64,000 nucleotides of DNA from Akkermansia muciniphila (GTDB taxonomy: Bacteria; Verrucomicrobiota; Verrucomicrobiia; Verrucomicrobiales; Akkermansiaceae). Below are positions 19,189 through 30,106 of the stretch, piece after piece. The translations under genes were made by a program, and so were the position numbers. The number at the start of each line of letters is the position of its first letter. Position 1 is the first letter of the stretch. The notes under the pieces are model-generated. The model was not told where the DNA came from. It did no database searches and saw only the letters and a list, made by a program, of their open reading frames with translations. The DNA lies in contig CAMCIC010000005.1 in NCBI GenBank assembly GCA_945874895.1, positions 146,535 to 210,534 of the forward strand, written 5' to 3'.

Positions 19189-20730
19189 ATGAGCACCATC
19201 CTGCAAGAACTCGAAAAAGAGATCGCCAACATTTCTTCCTCCATCGACAAAACCAACGTTGGCATCGTCCGTGAAATCGGCGACGGCGTCGCTCGCGTCG
19301 AAGGCCTTTCCGACGTGATGCTCAACGAGATGATCTCGTTTCCTGGCGGCGTGACCGGTCTGGCCATGAACCTGGAAGAAGGTTCCGTCGGTGTCGTGTT
19401 GCTCGGCAACTACACCGCCATCAAAGAAGGCGACCAATGCTCCACAACGGGCAAGCTGCTCTCGATCCCCGTTGGCGAAGCACTCCTCGGTCGCGTTGTG
19501 AACACTCTTGGCGAACCTCAGGACGGCAAAGGTGAAATTGCCGCTTCCGCTTCGTATCCACTGGAAAAGATCGCTCCCGGCATCATCAAACGGAAGTCGG
19601 TTTCGGTTCCTGTGCAAACGGGTATCATGGCCATCGATGCAATGATTCCGATCGGTCGTGGTCAGCGTGAGTTGATCATTGGCGACCGCGCCACCGGCAA
19701 GACCACCATCGCCGTGGACACCATCATTTCCCAAGCCAAACAAAACAAGGCTGCTGAGCAAGGCAAACTGCAGAATCACAAGCCACTGTATTGCATCTAC
19801 GTCGTGATCGGCCAAAAGCTCTCGAACGTGGCGCGTATCATCAAGACCCTCGAAGACTCGGGCGCGATGGAATACACCACCATTGTTACCGCATCGGCTT
19901 CCGACTCCGCCGCGATGCAGTATCTGGCCCCGTATGCCGGTTGCGCCATTGCCGAATATCTCATGGACAAAGGGCAGGACTGCCTGATCGTGTTCGATGA
20001 CCTTTCCAAACACGCTGTCGCCTACCGTCAGGTGTCATTGATTCTCAAGCGTCCTTCCGGTCGTGAAGCCTATCCTGGTGACGTGTTCTACCTTCACAGC
20101 CGCTTGCTCGAGCGCTCCGCTCGTCTGTCGGACAATGCTGGCGGCGGTTCCTTGACCGCACTGCCCATCATTGAAACCCAAGCCGGCGACGTTTCCGCTT
20201 ACATTCCTACCAACGTGATTTCCATCACAGACGGTCAGATCTATCTGGAGACCGACCTATTCTACCAAGGCATTCGTCCCGCCATCTCCGTGGGTCTCTC
20301 GGTGTCACGTGTGGGTTCCGCCGCGCAAACCAAGACCATCAAATCGGTGGCAGGCACAACGAAACTCGACCTCGCTCAGTTCCGCGAACTGCAAGCCTTC
20401 GCCCAGTTCGGATCCGACCTCGATGCCTCCACCAAGAAGAAACTCGATCGCGGTGCTCGCATCGTAGAGCTCTTCAAGCAAAACCAATACAACCCACTCA
20501 GCATGGAAATGGAGTCGGTTCTCCTGTTCGCCATGCAGAACGGCTATTTCGATGATGTAGCTGTTAACAGAGTGCGTGAATTCCAAGCAGCTCTTGGTGA
20601 GTTCTTCGAAACCCGCAAGGCCGATGTGCTTGACAACATCCGCAACAACAAGCCCGACCTCAAGAAGGACGCGAATGCCGTTGCCACTGTCAAACAAGCC
20701 ATCGAGGACTTCAAGGCATCGTGGAAGTAA
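19189..20730 (+). CDS. atpA: F-type ATP synthase F1 subunit alpha
   Basis: A 513-residue non-catalytic nucleotide-binding subunit. The Walker A loop is [15 protein letters not shown], Walker B lies in [14 protein letters not shown], the family signature [14 protein letters not shown] is present, and the DELSEED-equivalent C-terminal helical region is complete. Length matches the family. The start [12 protein letters not shown] has no Shine-Dalgarno sequence in front (CACTTCACTATTCT). Confidence 0.98.
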   Translation: MSTILQELEKEIANISSSIDKTNVGIVREIGDGVARVEGLSDVMLNEMISFPGGVTGLAMNLEEGSVGVVLLGNYTAIKEGDQCSTTGKLLSIPVGEALLGRVVNTLGEPQDGKGEIAASASYPLEKIAPGIIKRKSVSVPVQTGIMAIDAMIPIGRGQRELIIGDRATGKTTIAVDTIISQAKQNKAAEQGKLQNHKPLYCIYVVIGQKLSNVARIIKTLEDSGAMEYTTIVTASASDSAAMQYLAPYAGCAIAEYLMDKGQDCLIVFDDLSKHAVAYRQVSLILKRPSGREAYPGDVFYLHSRLLERSARLSDNAGGGSLTALPIIETQAGDVSAYIPTNVISITDGQIYLETDLFYQGIRPAISVGLSVSRVGSAAQTKTIKSVAGTTKLDLAQFRELQAFAQFGSDLDASTKKKLDRGARIVELFKQNQYNPLSMEMESVLLFAMQNGYFDDVAVNRVREFQAALGEFFETRKADVLDNIRNNKPDLKKDANAVATVKQAIEDFKASWK

Positions 20731-20733
20731 CCT

Positions 20734-20760
20734 TTTCTGGTTTCTGGATTCTGGTTTCTC
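20734..20760 (+). repeat. Quasi-periodic TTCTGG word repeat in the atpA-atpG spacer
   Basis: The 50-base spacer contains TTCTGG, TTTCTGG and ATTCTGG units in succession, followed by TTTCTC. It has no Shine-Dalgarno motif and no obvious hairpin. Comparable word repeats fill the spacers before atpD, atpC and actD. Confidence 0.5.
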
Positions 20761-20780
20761 AATTCTTATCTCTCTAACAC

Positions 20781-21674
20781 ATGGCCAACCTTCGCGACAT
20801 TCGCCGACGCATCAAATCGGTCAAGAACACTGCCCAAATCACCCGTGCGATGCAGCTCGTGGCTGCCGCCAAGATGAAAAAGGCGCAGGACCAAGCGATT
20901 GCGGGGCGCGACTACGCCAATCAACTCAACCAAGTCCTCCTTAACCTCAAGGAGAACGTTGAGGAAGAAAGCCATCCCCTGCTGCAGAGCCGGGAAGGTC
21001 ATCGTGAGCTGATGCTGGTGATTTCCACCGACAAAGGACTTTGCGGCGCGCTCAACACGAATCTGCTGAAAAAAGTGCGCAGCGAGAGCGGCACAGAGAC
21101 CCATTATGTAACGGTGGGTCGGAAACTGCGTGGCATCTTGGCCAAAATGGGCAAGGAAATGCTGGCGGATTTTGAAGTCAAGGACCCTGTGCCCTTTTCC
21201 GAGGCCCGACCGATTTCCCGTTTGCTCACCAAGCAATTTCTCGACGGTCACTATGATAAAATTTCCATCGCCTTCAACAATTTCGTAACGGTGATGAATC
21301 AGGAGCCTACCATCATTCAGCTGTTGCCTCTCAGCAGCGAAAAGGTCGGTGAAAAGCAAGGCTACGAGGATGCCAACATCAAGGCTGTGGAGACGGATAA
21401 GTCCGCAGCCCTCAGCAAGGATTACCTTTTTGAGCCATCACCCATGCAAGTGCTGGATACCTTGTTGCCACTATACATCAACTTCCAAGTGTATCAAACC
21501 CTCGTCGAAGCCCGCGCTTCCGAACACAGCGCACGAATGGTTGCCATGAAAGCAGCCACAGACAATGCAAAGAAATTCATCAAGGAACTCACCTTGGAAT
21601 ACAACAAAGCCCGTCAGGCCGCAATTACCTCCGAACTCCTCGAAATCACCACCGCTATGAAGGCGATGGAATAA
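20781..21674 (+). CDS. atpG: F-type ATP synthase F1 subunit gamma
   Basis: A 297-residue central-shaft subunit that couples c-ring rotation to catalysis. The N-terminal helix MANLRDIRRRIKSVKNTAQI with MQLVAAAKMKKA and the C-terminal coiled-coil partner (EHSARMVAMKAATDNAKKFI ... ITSELLEITTAMKAME) are canonical. STDKGLCGALN is the central beta-domain signature. Length is normal. Confidence 0.97.
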   Translation: MANLRDIRRRIKSVKNTAQITRAMQLVAAAKMKKAQDQAIAGRDYANQLNQVLLNLKENVEEESHPLLQSREGHRELMLVISTDKGLCGALNTNLLKKVRSESGTETHYVTVGRKLRGILAKMGKEMLADFEVKDPVPFSEARPISRLLTKQFLDGHYDKISIAFNNFVTVMNQEPTIIQLLPLSSEKVGEKQGYEDANIKAVETDKSAALSKDYLFEPSPMQVLDTLLPLYINFQVYQTLVEARASEHSARMVAMKAATDNAKKFIKELTLEYNKARQAAITSELLEITTAMKAME

Positions 21675-21690
21675 CAAAGTGCCGGGTGGG

Positions 21691-23252
<1,562 letters not shown>

Positions 23253-23255
23253 CCG

Positions 23256-23297
23256 AAGTTCCAGCGTTTCAGCTTCCCAACCACTCAGCTTTTCTCA
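23256..23297 (+). repeat. TTCAGC-word repeat in the atpD-atpC spacer
   Basis: The spacer reads as repeated words CCAGCG, TTTCAGCTT and CTCAGCTTTTC. The same vocabulary (CAGCTTTTCAGCGTTTC) occurs at 50857-50877 before actD, but on the opposite strand relative to the gene. No Shine-Dalgarno motif is present. Confidence 0.45.
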
Positions 23298-23300
23298 AAA

Positions 23301-23711
23301 ATGCCATTACATTTAGAAATCGTCACACCGGAAAAAAAGGTGTTTTCGGATACCGTGACCAACGTCTACCTTCCTGGAGCCGATGGTGAATTGGGCATTC
23401 TGCCTGCGCACGGATCCTTGGTGACGGCGCTGGCACCGGGCGAATTGAGATACGAGAAAGAAGGCGTCATCACGGCACTCGCTATTGGCAGCGGGTTCGC
23501 GGAAGTGACGCAGGAAAAAGTCAATATCCTCACGGATATGGCGATGGGAGATGACCAGATCGATGAAGCTGCGGCGGAAGAAGCCATGCAGCGCGCGGAG
23601 AAACAGTTGCAGTCCATGGATCACAGCGTTGATGCCGAAGAGGTGGCTCACCTCCAAGCCATGATCGCCAAGTCGCTGGCACAGCTCAAACTCAAGCGCC
23701 GTCCACGCTGA
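23301..23711 (+). CDS. atpC: F-type ATP synthase F1 subunit epsilon
   Basis: A 136-residue rotor subunit that contacts gamma and the c-ring and can inhibit ATP hydrolysis. The N-terminal beta-sandwich is typical (LEIVTPEKKVFSD, PGADGELGILPAHGSLVTAL, AIGSGFAEVTQEKVNILTD), followed by a two-helix C-terminus rich in Glu, Ala and Gln. It is the last gene of the operon; the operon terminator lies inside the 3' end of the convergent gene. Confidence 0.95.
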   Translation: MPLHLEIVTPEKKVFSDTVTNVYLPGADGELGILPAHGSLVTALAPGELRYEKEGVITALAIGSGFAEVTQEKVNILTDMAMGDDQIDEAAAEEAMQRAEKQLQSMDHSVDAEEVAHLQAMIAKSLAQLKLKRRPR

Positions 23712-23730
23712 TTGACGAAGACCTTCCTCT

Positions 23731-24483
23731 TCACACGAGAAACTGCAATGCTTTGCGAATCGCCGCTCCATGAGCGGCGATTCTTTTTTCCACAGGTGCC
23801 GCGCAACTGGGTGTCTCGAAGGTAAAAGAAAGCGGGCAGCCGCGTTTGGCCAAGAAGATCGCCTCGGGCCACGCATCAGGAAAATCCGCATGAGGCTCGT
23901 GATGGATCCAGCCCGGCTCACGCACCACGTGATCATCAATCACGGCATTTTCCTCGATCGGACAAACCTCTCGCACAGCCTCCAAGAGTCCGCGGGCACG
24001 ATGGGGTAGGTCATCCCCGAGACTGATTTCATACAAATAAAATCCCTGCGTTTCCCAGTCCTCATGAAGGCTCAGAAACAAATCCGGCACGGATTGTTTT
24101 TCCAACCAATCCGCATGACCACGGATTTCTTGAGAGCGCCGCAAAAGATAATCACGATTGAGATCGAATCCATGGCGATTATCGCGCGACAAAGAAGCAA
24201 AACCAGTGGGATTGAGCATGGGGCAAACCAGCCAATTGACATCCGAGGGATTTTCCTTTTGCCAGAATCTCTCGATGGCCAGCGGGCCTGCCGGCTCGTC
24301 ACCGTGGATTCCCGCCGAGAGATAAACCGTGGGTCTCCCGGCTCCTGCATGGCGTGACCACGCCAAAACCTCTCCAGCTGCTGTAGCAGCGATCAACTCC
24401 CGGTGAAAACCCAATGATCGAAACAGCGCCTCCGAAGATGCGTAAAACTCATCCAATGCAATCCGATCGGTGCAAATTCTCAT
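23731..24483 (-). CDS. M14-family zinc carboxypeptidase/deacylase-like protein
   Basis: A 250-residue cytoplasmic hydrolase. The zinc site is visible as His and Glu in SAGIHGDEPAG plus a second His in LFLSLHEDW, with the arginine motif FDLNRDYLLRR; C-terminal FTFETPS supplies the likely catalytic Glu. Murein-peptide amidases and aspartoacylase-like enzymes share this layout, so it may trim peptidoglycan peptides. The start at 24483 gives a 4-base gap to the upstream lipase-like gene, so the two are probably co-transcribed. Its 3' end, converging on atpC, contains the ATP operon terminator on the other strand. Confidence 0.75.
   Translation of the reverse strand: MRICTDRIALDEFYASSEALFRSLGFHRELIAATAAGEVLAWSRHAGAGRPTVYLSAGIHGDEPAGPLAIERFWQKENPSDVNWLVCPMLNPTGFASLSRDNRHGFDLNRDYLLRRSQEIRGHADWLEKQSVPDLFLSLHEDWETQGFYLYEISLGDDLPHRARGLLEAVREVCPIEENAVIDDHVVREPGWIHHEPHADFPDAWPEAIFLAKRGCPLSFTFETPSCAAPVEKRIAAHGAAIRKALQFLV
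23757..23789 (+). terminator. ATP synthase operon terminator inside the convergent M14 gene
   Basis: GAATCGCCGCT and AGCGGCGATTC form a perfect 11-bp stem with a CCATG loop, followed by TTTTTTC on the plus strand. It lies 46 bases beyond the atpC stop and within the last 20 codons of the minus-strand M14 gene. Confidence 0.88.
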
Positions 24484-24487
24484 GCCT

Positions 24488-26104
24488 TCATCCTTCCCAT
24501 TCATTCAGCTCGCGCACATGGAGACGGAGAATCCGCAGGATCTCCGAAGAAACCTCGGGGAGACGTGTGCAACCGTGCGAACCATGCACCACGCATTCCG
24601 ATTTCGCTTGTGCTACGTGCGAGCTCCAGTAAGCCACCACACCGTCACTGGTGTCCAGCAACTCCCGCTTTTTCTGCAAGCGCGCAATGATCGAATGACA
24701 CGGCACCTGAATCGGTCGCTTTTGCAGAGACTTGAGAATCGGGTGTTGCGGAGATAAGGTCTGAACGCTGCGACATCCCATGTTGCTAAATTTATGGAGC
24801 TCCGGCTGTAAATCATGATGGGCATTCAGGCGGATGTCCAGAGTGACCGCGTCCAGACTGTGGGTAGGATTGACCAGCATTCCTATGGCTCGAACAATCG
24901 GAACCTGAGCGATAGAGCTCCCTTGGTGAGGTGATGCGACAAATACGACACGTTGGATAAAGTCGACGCGTTTGAAAACCATGGAGTCGCGGATCAAATC
25001 CTTCGTCCCCTGCTTCAAAGGGAGTTGCTCCAGCGGACGAGTAAAAAAAGCGCGATAGATGTCTTCTCCGCTATCGATCGTCTGCATCCGACCCAACAAT
25101 CCGCCCATGCTGTGTCCGACGAGAACCATGCGTTTCATCTGCGGGTTCCGATGACTCGGATCGTAATGGTCGCGGGCCATGGCAAGCATGCGTCGCAGCT
25201 TCGCAGCCGAGGCATACACAGGAAGTCCTGTGGGGTAGAGGAAATACCAGCACTGATACTTTTTTCTCAAGTAAGGATCCCGCAAGACTTCGTTCATCGC
25301 ATTTTGCCAGACACGAGGATCGCTCTTCAAGCCATGGACAAAAACCAAAGGGATTTTTTCCGGATCATAGACATCAGGCACATAGATTCCCGTATCTTCG
25401 AGGTAGCGGTCGGAATCGATCAATCCATGAAATGCGATATCCTGAAACAACTTGCCGCGCAAACTGCGATGCAAAGGCGTGGTGAGATCGAACGCCAGAG
25501 GATACATCTTCCCGCCTAACCAAGCGTGATCGACATTGCGCGTGTGGTAAAACCGCAACGCCATGTGCCCCGACGTATCAACATCTAGAACAGCGGTGGC
25601 GGGCAAGTGCCGACCATTGAGTGGGAAAAGTTTTTTGCCTGTTGCCTTTTCCGCTCGGAATTCCTGACTCATCACCACAGGAATGCCCCAGCCTTTTTGC
25701 GCGGCAAGAGAATGAACCTCGTCCCCTCCTTCCGGTTGGTGAATGATGCTGATTTCATCAAAATCCTTGGGATCAAGCTGCAACAACTCGTTCGTGCCGC
25801 CATCGATCCGGATCTCATGCGCTCCCGCGGAAATGACCCCACGCCATGCCGCAAGCTCGTGCTGGTGCAGGATCATTTCCAGACATTCACGCACCTGCTC
25901 GTTGTAGGTTTCCCTTGCATTCGCGGATCGGTTTTTTAGCAAATCAGCCATCGAATGCCGAAAATGGAAATCACTCCGCGCTCGAGATTGGGACAGTTCG
26001 CGGACATTCGACGGAACACAGGAACAGAGCCATTGACAACCGATCGCGATCAAAGCAAACACCATCGCTCGGGACACCCATCGTGCATTCATCCAAACTC
26101 GCAT
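24488..26104 (-). CDS. Lipase-like alpha/beta-hydrolase lipoprotein
   Basis: About 538 residues. The N-terminus has a hydrophobic signal ending WLCSC, an acceptable lipobox, so the protein is probably lipid-anchored at the envelope. The hydrolase domain starts around residue 260 with IPLVFVHGLKSDPRVW (oxyanion region). The nucleophile elbow is VGHSMGGLLGR, and a His near the C-terminus (VHGSHGCTRLP) may complete the triad. The first ~240 residues match no family I can name. Substrate unknown. It is followed after 4 bases by the M14 gene. Met at 26104 or 26092 could be the start; the frame is open upstream. Confidence 0.72.
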   Translation of the reverse strand: MRVWMNARWVSRAMVFALIAIGCQWLCSCVPSNVRELSQSRARSDFHFRHSMADLLKNRSANARETYNEQVRECLEMILHQHELAAWRGVISAGAHEIRIDGGTNELLQLDPKDFDEISIIHQPEGGDEVHSLAAQKGWGIPVVMSQEFRAEKATGKKLFPLNGRHLPATAVLDVDTSGHMALRFYHTRNVDHAWLGGKMYPLAFDLTTPLHRSLRGKLFQDIAFHGLIDSDRYLEDTGIYVPDVYDPEKIPLVFVHGLKSDPRVWQNAMNEVLRDPYLRKKYQCWYFLYPTGLPVYASAAKLRRMLAMARDHYDPSHRNPQMKRMVLVGHSMGGLLGRMQTIDSGEDIYRAFFTRPLEQLPLKQGTKDLIRDSMVFKRVDFIQRVVFVASPHQGSSIAQVPIVRAIGMLVNPTHSLDAVTLDIRLNAHHDLQPELHKFSNMGCRSVQTLSPQHPILKSLQKRPIQVPCHSIIARLQKKRELLDTSDGVVAYWSSHVAQAKSECVVHGSHGCTRLPEVSSEILRILRLHVRELNEWEG

Positions 26105-26254
26105 AACATCTGTTCGTTTCCCATCGTTCGCGATGTCCTCGCGTGACAAGACCGCATGCTAATCGGATCGCTGACGTTTATCCAGAGCGAACTAACCAGT
26201 CGCCCGTCATCAAATTTTCTCGAAAAAAATCTTTCTCCATGCCACCCTCACTGT

Positions 26255-26968
26255 GTGACGAGACAATTCGCGGTTTTTTCTCCAAGCCACCTGACGGCAG
26301 TAGCGGTGGGGTTTTTTGTGATGAGCGTGCTGATCGTTTCGGCGCGTCGCTCGCCCGAGGTGGCAAAGCCGATCGCCCGCGCGGTTCTCGCCTTTTTTTG
26401 TCTCACCGCCTACGGATACTCCCAGTTTGCATGGAGCACTTGTCCGCATCCCGTCGATCTGGATAACTCCCTGCCCTTTCATCTTTGTGACATCACGGCT
26501 TTTCTTGCGGGCTACGCTCTGCTGAGTCGTAGGTCCTGGGCGCAGGAACTCACTTATTACTGGGGACTGGCTGCCACCCTGCAGGCACTCATCACACCTG
26601 CCCTGATGTATGATTTTCCCCATTTGACGTTTTTCACCTTTTTCCTCCATCACTTTGCGATCGTCGGATCCTCGCTGTTCATTCCACTGTGCGATGGATG
26701 GAAACCTGCACAGCCATGGTGGAAGGGGCCGCGCAGAGCTTTTGTATGTGTCAATCTTTACCTCCTCGTGGCAGGGATATTGAACGCAACGCTAGGCACG
26801 AACTTTGGCTTCGTGGCGCATCCACCGGAAAATCCCAGCCTCATCGATCATCTGGGACCATGGCCGGTTTATCTGATTTGGTTCGAGGTCATCGGTTGGA
26901 TTCTTTTCACTCTGTTGACGCTACCTTGGTTGCGGAAAAATCCTACGATTGGCGGAATCGCGAGTTGA
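26255..26968 (+). CDS. YwaF-type (TIGR02206) integral membrane protein
   Basis: A 237-residue protein with about seven membrane helices. The opening FAVFSPSHLTAVAVGFF, the motif LPFHLCDITAFLAGYAL, YYWGLAATLQALITPAL and the tail GPWPVYLIWFEVIGWILFTLL are characteristic of this family of unknown function. The frame runs to an ATG at 26156, but the GTG at 26255 (VTRQFAVFSP) gives the usual family start. Divergent from the lipase-like gene; the LutA-like gene begins 34 bases downstream. Confidence 0.75.
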   Translation: MTRQFAVFSPSHLTAVAVGFFVMSVLIVSARRSPEVAKPIARAVLAFFCLTAYGYSQFAWSTCPHPVDLDNSLPFHLCDITAFLAGYALLSRRSWAQELTYYWGLAATLQALITPALMYDFPHLTFFTFFLHHFAIVGSSLFIPLCDGWKPAQPWWKGPRRAFVCVNLYLLVAGILNATLGTNFGFVAHPPENPSLIDHLGPWPVYLIWFEVIGWILFTLLTLPWLRKNPTIGGIAS

Positions 26969-27002
26969 ATTTTTTTCCAAAGCACGCGATGCTCCCGCGC
27001 GC

Positions 27003-27758
27003 ATGTCCTCACCTACCTCACGACCCGTTGGTAAAAAAGTTTTGCTCATGGGCACTTGCCTGTGCGACGCATTTTTTGATGACGTGGCAAAAGCCACTGT
27101 CGAAGTGCTGGAGCATCTTGGCGTGGAAGTGATTTTCCCAGAAAACCAGACATGCTGCGGACAGCCCGCATTCAACTCCGGCGACTGGAATGCTTCTCGC
27201 AAGGTCGCACTTCATACCGCTTCGGTATTTGCGGGAGATTTGCCGGTGATCGTTCCCTCAGGGTCCTGCGCGGCCATGAATTTCCACGGCAACAAATTGC
27301 AATTTGAAGAGTGTCCTGATGCCAGTATCGACTCGCTCGCTCAACGCACATGGGAAATCATGGACTACCTCGTTCACGGTCTTGGCGTCACAGAATGGCA
27401 AGGCAAATGCGATCAACCGACGAAGATTGCCTTTCATCGCTCCTGCCACTCGCGAGGAACTTGCTCCGGTGAATCCACCCGCACACTGCTTTCCTCGATT
27501 GAAAACGTTATCTTGTTGCCGTTTGGACAGAGCGAGCAGTGCTGTGGTTTCGGCGGCACCTTCTCGGTGACTTTTCCTCACATTTCAGGAAAAATGGGCA
27601 CGCTTAAGCTCGATCACATTCTCGAGCAAGAGCCTGATCTTCTTATCAGCGGCGACATGTCCTGCCTGATGCACCTCTCCGGACTGGCCACGACCCAAGG
27701 TCGCCAAATTCCTATCAAACACGCGATCCAAGTCCTGCGCGACTCGATGCAACGCTGA
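27003..27758 (+). CDS. LutA/YkgE-like protein with two cysteine-rich CCG domains
   Basis: A 251-residue protein with two copies of the CCG module: GTCLCDAFF...NQTCCGQPAFNSGDW...SGSCAAM in the first half and RSCHSRGTC...SEQCCGFGGTFS...DMSCLMH in the second. Such domains bind unusual iron-sulphur clusters in heterodisulfide reductase B and lactate-utilisation LutA. LutA works with LutB and LutC in L-lactate oxidation, but neither is adjacent; ffh follows after 20 bases. It may work with subunits elsewhere. Met at 27003 was chosen because it removes a hydrophilic lead that overlaps the previous gene. Confidence 0.82.
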   Translation: MSSPTSRPVGKKVLLMGTCLCDAFFDDVAKATVEVLEHLGVEVIFPENQTCCGQPAFNSGDWNASRKVALHTASVFAGDLPVIVPSGSCAAMNFHGNKLQFEECPDASIDSLAQRTWEIMDYLVHGLGVTEWQGKCDQPTKIAFHRSCHSRGTCSGESTRTLLSSIENVILLPFGQSEQCCGFGGTFSVTFPHISGKMGTLKLDHILEQEPDLLISGDMSCLMHLSGLATTQGRQIPIKHAIQVLRDSMQR

Positions 27759-27778
27759 TCATTCCTACACATCCGAAC

Positions 27779-29155
27779 ATGTTTCAATCCCTTGCTGACT
27801 CCCTCGACAAAACCTTCCGCAACCTTCGCGGCGTAGGAAAAATTTCCGAGTCCAACATCAGTGACGCTCTCAGGGAAATTCGTCTTGCGCTACTGGAAGC
27901 CGATGTGGAGTTCTCCGTAGCCCGCGATTTCATCAATCGCATCAAGGAGAAAGCCCAAGGAGTGGACGTCTTGAAGTCCCTGAAACCAGGCGAGCAAATC
28001 GTCAAAATTTTCCACGATGAATTGGCTGCCTTGCTCGGCGGTGACAATGCCCCTCTCGATCTCAATCCTCCCGCTCGCATTCTGCTCTGCGGACTGAACG
28101 GTGCCGGCAAGACCACTACGGCTGCCAAACTGGCGTATCGCCTCAAGAAAGAAGGTCGTCGCCCCGTGCTGGTTGCGATCGACCTCTATCGACCCGCCGC
28201 CATCGAACAACTCGCGACGCTGGCACGACAGGCGGAAGTACCCTGTTACACGCCCACCTCAGGAGAAACCGATCTGGTCAAGGTTGCCAAAGACGCCTTG
28301 AAATGGGCCGAGACTCAGGACCACAGCGTGATGATTTTTGACACTGCCGGACGTCAGGAATTGGACGAGGCTTTGATCGTGGAGCTGAAAAAACTCCATC
28401 AATTCCTCACTCCACGGGAGACTCTGCTGGTGGCCGACTCCGCTGCCGGACAGCAGGCGGTCTCGGTAGCGACCCATTTCAACGATGCGGTTGGATTGAC
28501 CGGCATCATTCTCACCAAGCTCGATGGCGATGCCCGCGGCGGCGCCGCACTCTCCATGCGTGCAGTCACTGGCAAACCGATCAAGTACATCGGCGAAGGC
28601 GAAAAAATCGATCAACTAGGAGAATTCCATCCCGTCCGCATGGCGGATCGCATTCTTGGGATGGGTGACATCGTCGGCATGGTGGAAAAAGTCGCCGACA
28701 AAATCAACGAGGCGGATGCCATGCGCAGCGCTCAACGCATGGCCGAGGGCAAGTTCGACTTCACCGATTTCCTTGATCAGATGAAAATGATCCAGAACAT
28801 GGGTCCACTCGAAGGCTTGCTAGGATTGTTACCCGGTTTCAGCAAAATCAAAAAACAACTGCCCTCGAATGCCTTTGACGGCAAGAAAATGAAGCGCACC
28901 GAGGCGATCGTGCTGAGCATGACCCACGATGAAAGACGCCGCCCTGAAATCATCCGTGGCAGCCGGCGCAAACGCATTGCCAATGGTTCGGGCACCAGCT
29001 TGCAAGAGGTCAATGCCCTGCTCAAACAATTCGGACAAATGCGTGAGATGATGCGTTCACCTCACAAAATGAAAAACATGATGAAAGCCATGTCCGGCGG
29101 CGCGGAGAGCATGGGAGATCTAGGGAACATCATGCGAGGCTTCGGCAAAAAGTAG
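27779..29155 (+). CDS. ffh: Signal recognition particle protein Ffh (SRP54)
   Basis: A 458-residue GTPase that binds 4.5S RNA and signal peptides and delivers nascent chains to FtsY. The N domain (residues 1-95) is followed by the G domain with CGLNGAGKTTTAAKLAYR (G1), AIDLYRPAAIEQL, FDTAGRQELDEAL (G3; the usual LHID is changed), TKLDGDARGGA (G4) and GEGEKIDQLGEFHP. The M domain (from ~300) is rich in Met and ends with the RNA-binding RRKRIANGSG plus QMREMMRSPHKMKNMMKAM. Length and order are normal. Confidence 0.97.
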   Translation: MFQSLADSLDKTFRNLRGVGKISESNISDALREIRLALLEADVEFSVARDFINRIKEKAQGVDVLKSLKPGEQIVKIFHDELAALLGGDNAPLDLNPPARILLCGLNGAGKTTTAAKLAYRLKKEGRRPVLVAIDLYRPAAIEQLATLARQAEVPCYTPTSGETDLVKVAKDALKWAETQDHSVMIFDTAGRQELDEALIVELKKLHQFLTPRETLLVADSAAGQQAVSVATHFNDAVGLTGIILTKLDGDARGGAALSMRAVTGKPIKYIGEGEKIDQLGEFHPVRMADRILGMGDIVGMVEKVADKINEADAMRSAQRMAEGKFDFTDFLDQMKMIQNMGPLEGLLGLLPGFSKIKKQLPSNAFDGKKMKRTEAIVLSMTHDERRRPEIIRGSRRKRIANGSGTSLQEVNALLKQFGQMREMMRSPHKMKNMMKAMSGGAESMGDLGNIMRGFGKK

Positions 29156-29316
29156 GATTCCTTGCCCAACAAGCCGTTCGCAACAACGGCGCACCGACCA
29201 GCGATCTGAGGCTTTTTTCCTCATGGCATGAGTGATTCTGGAGTGACGGGTCGAAGATCCAAGGGGCAAAAAAGAACTTGCATCGGCTCCATTCGTGCCG
29301 TAACCAAGGTTCCGCC

Positions 29317-29742
29317 ATGAAAAGAAAGATCATCCTTCCCTTCTTCATAGCAGCCGTGTGCGTGCTTCTTGATTCCTGTGCATCTGACGCCCTGTCGCAT
29401 GCATTTCACGGAAAAACCCAGGAAGATTGGCAAGTCAGCACCGTGCAGCACGGTAAGGCATCTTGGTATTCGGTGAGAACCAATTCAGGCACCAGAACCG
29501 CCAGCGGAGAACGGTTATCCAACCATGCCGCCACCGCCGCCCACAAGACGCTCCCGATGGGAACCCGCGTTCGAGTCACCAACATGACGAATGGGAAATC
29601 AGAAATCGTTCGGATTACGGATCGAGGCCCTTACACCCATGGACGCATCATTGATGTGACGGTCGGTTGCGCGGAGCGACTCGGCTTTTACTCACGGGGT
29701 GTTGCATCCGTCAAAGTCGAGGTCCTTGACCGCAAGCATTGA
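29317..29742 (+). CDS. RlpA-like lipoprotein (double-psi beta-barrel)
   Basis: A 141-residue envelope protein. The signal peptide MKRKIILPFFIAAVCVLLDSC ends in a lipobox-like LDSC. The rest is one double-psi beta-barrel: GKASWYS, TASGERLSNH, AAHKTLPMGTRVRVTN, RITDRGPYTHGRIIDVT. RlpA proteins cleave or bind denuded peptidoglycan at septa; the small size and lack of a SPOR domain mean it may only share the fold. The conserved Asp and His (DRGPYTHGR) are present. A weak AAGG lies 12 bases upstream of the ATG. Confidence 0.85.
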   Translation: MKRKIILPFFIAAVCVLLDSCASDALSHAFHGKTQEDWQVSTVQHGKASWYSVRTNSGTRTASGERLSNHAATAAHKTLPMGTRVRVTNMTNGKSEIVRITDRGPYTHGRIIDVTVGCAERLGFYSRGVASVKVEVLDRKH

Positions 29743-30106
29743 CCCGCCCACAGATTCTCCCTTGGAACTAAGGCATCGAGACAAGTCACACACCACCCCA
29801 AAAAATCGGGTCTCCTTTGTTTCTTGATCCACATCGGAAAGAGCATGCCTTGCGCACCACTTTTTCTCTTAGCGGCCGATCTGAAAAAATCAGACTCCAT
29901 TTTTCCACCAGAGGAGTCCAGCACCTTGCCCATCGCTACTCTCTAGAATTTCGGCACTCTACAATTCGAATTTCGAGAAAAAATGCGCGTTTTCGACACC
30001 ACACCACCCATAAAATCGGACATTTACCGAAAAAGTTTCAATTTTTGATTGCATTTCCATCAAGACCACCCCATGTTTGGGTCCTCAACCCCAATTTTCG
30101 ATCATC
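29743..30106. other. 364-bp intergenic region upstream of ilvB
   Basis: No gene is recognised. The region is AT-rich from about 29945 to 30060 and probably holds the ilvB promoter. A short hairpin TCTGA/TCAGA lies at 29880-29894 in a poly-A stretch. A 33-codon plus-strand frame starts at 29845, but it is not enriched in Leu/Val/Ile codons as an attenuator leader peptide would be. No T-box or riboswitch was recognised. Confidence 0.4.

Noticed and set aside
24488..26149. Upstream extension of the lipase-like protein to 26149
   Set aside because: The added residues are hydrophilic and precede a signal peptide that starts naturally at Met 26104 or 26092.
27890..28615. Antisense ORFs opposite ffh
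   Set aside because: ffh is complete and conserved in the other frame; these are shadows.
29171..29188. Hairpin GCCGTT/AACGGC after ffh as a terminator
   Set aside because: The stem is only 6 bp and no T-run follows it directly.
29845..29946. 33-codon frame before ilvB as a leader peptide
   Set aside because: It is not enriched in Leu, Val or Ile codons and is not coupled to terminator/antiterminator hairpins.
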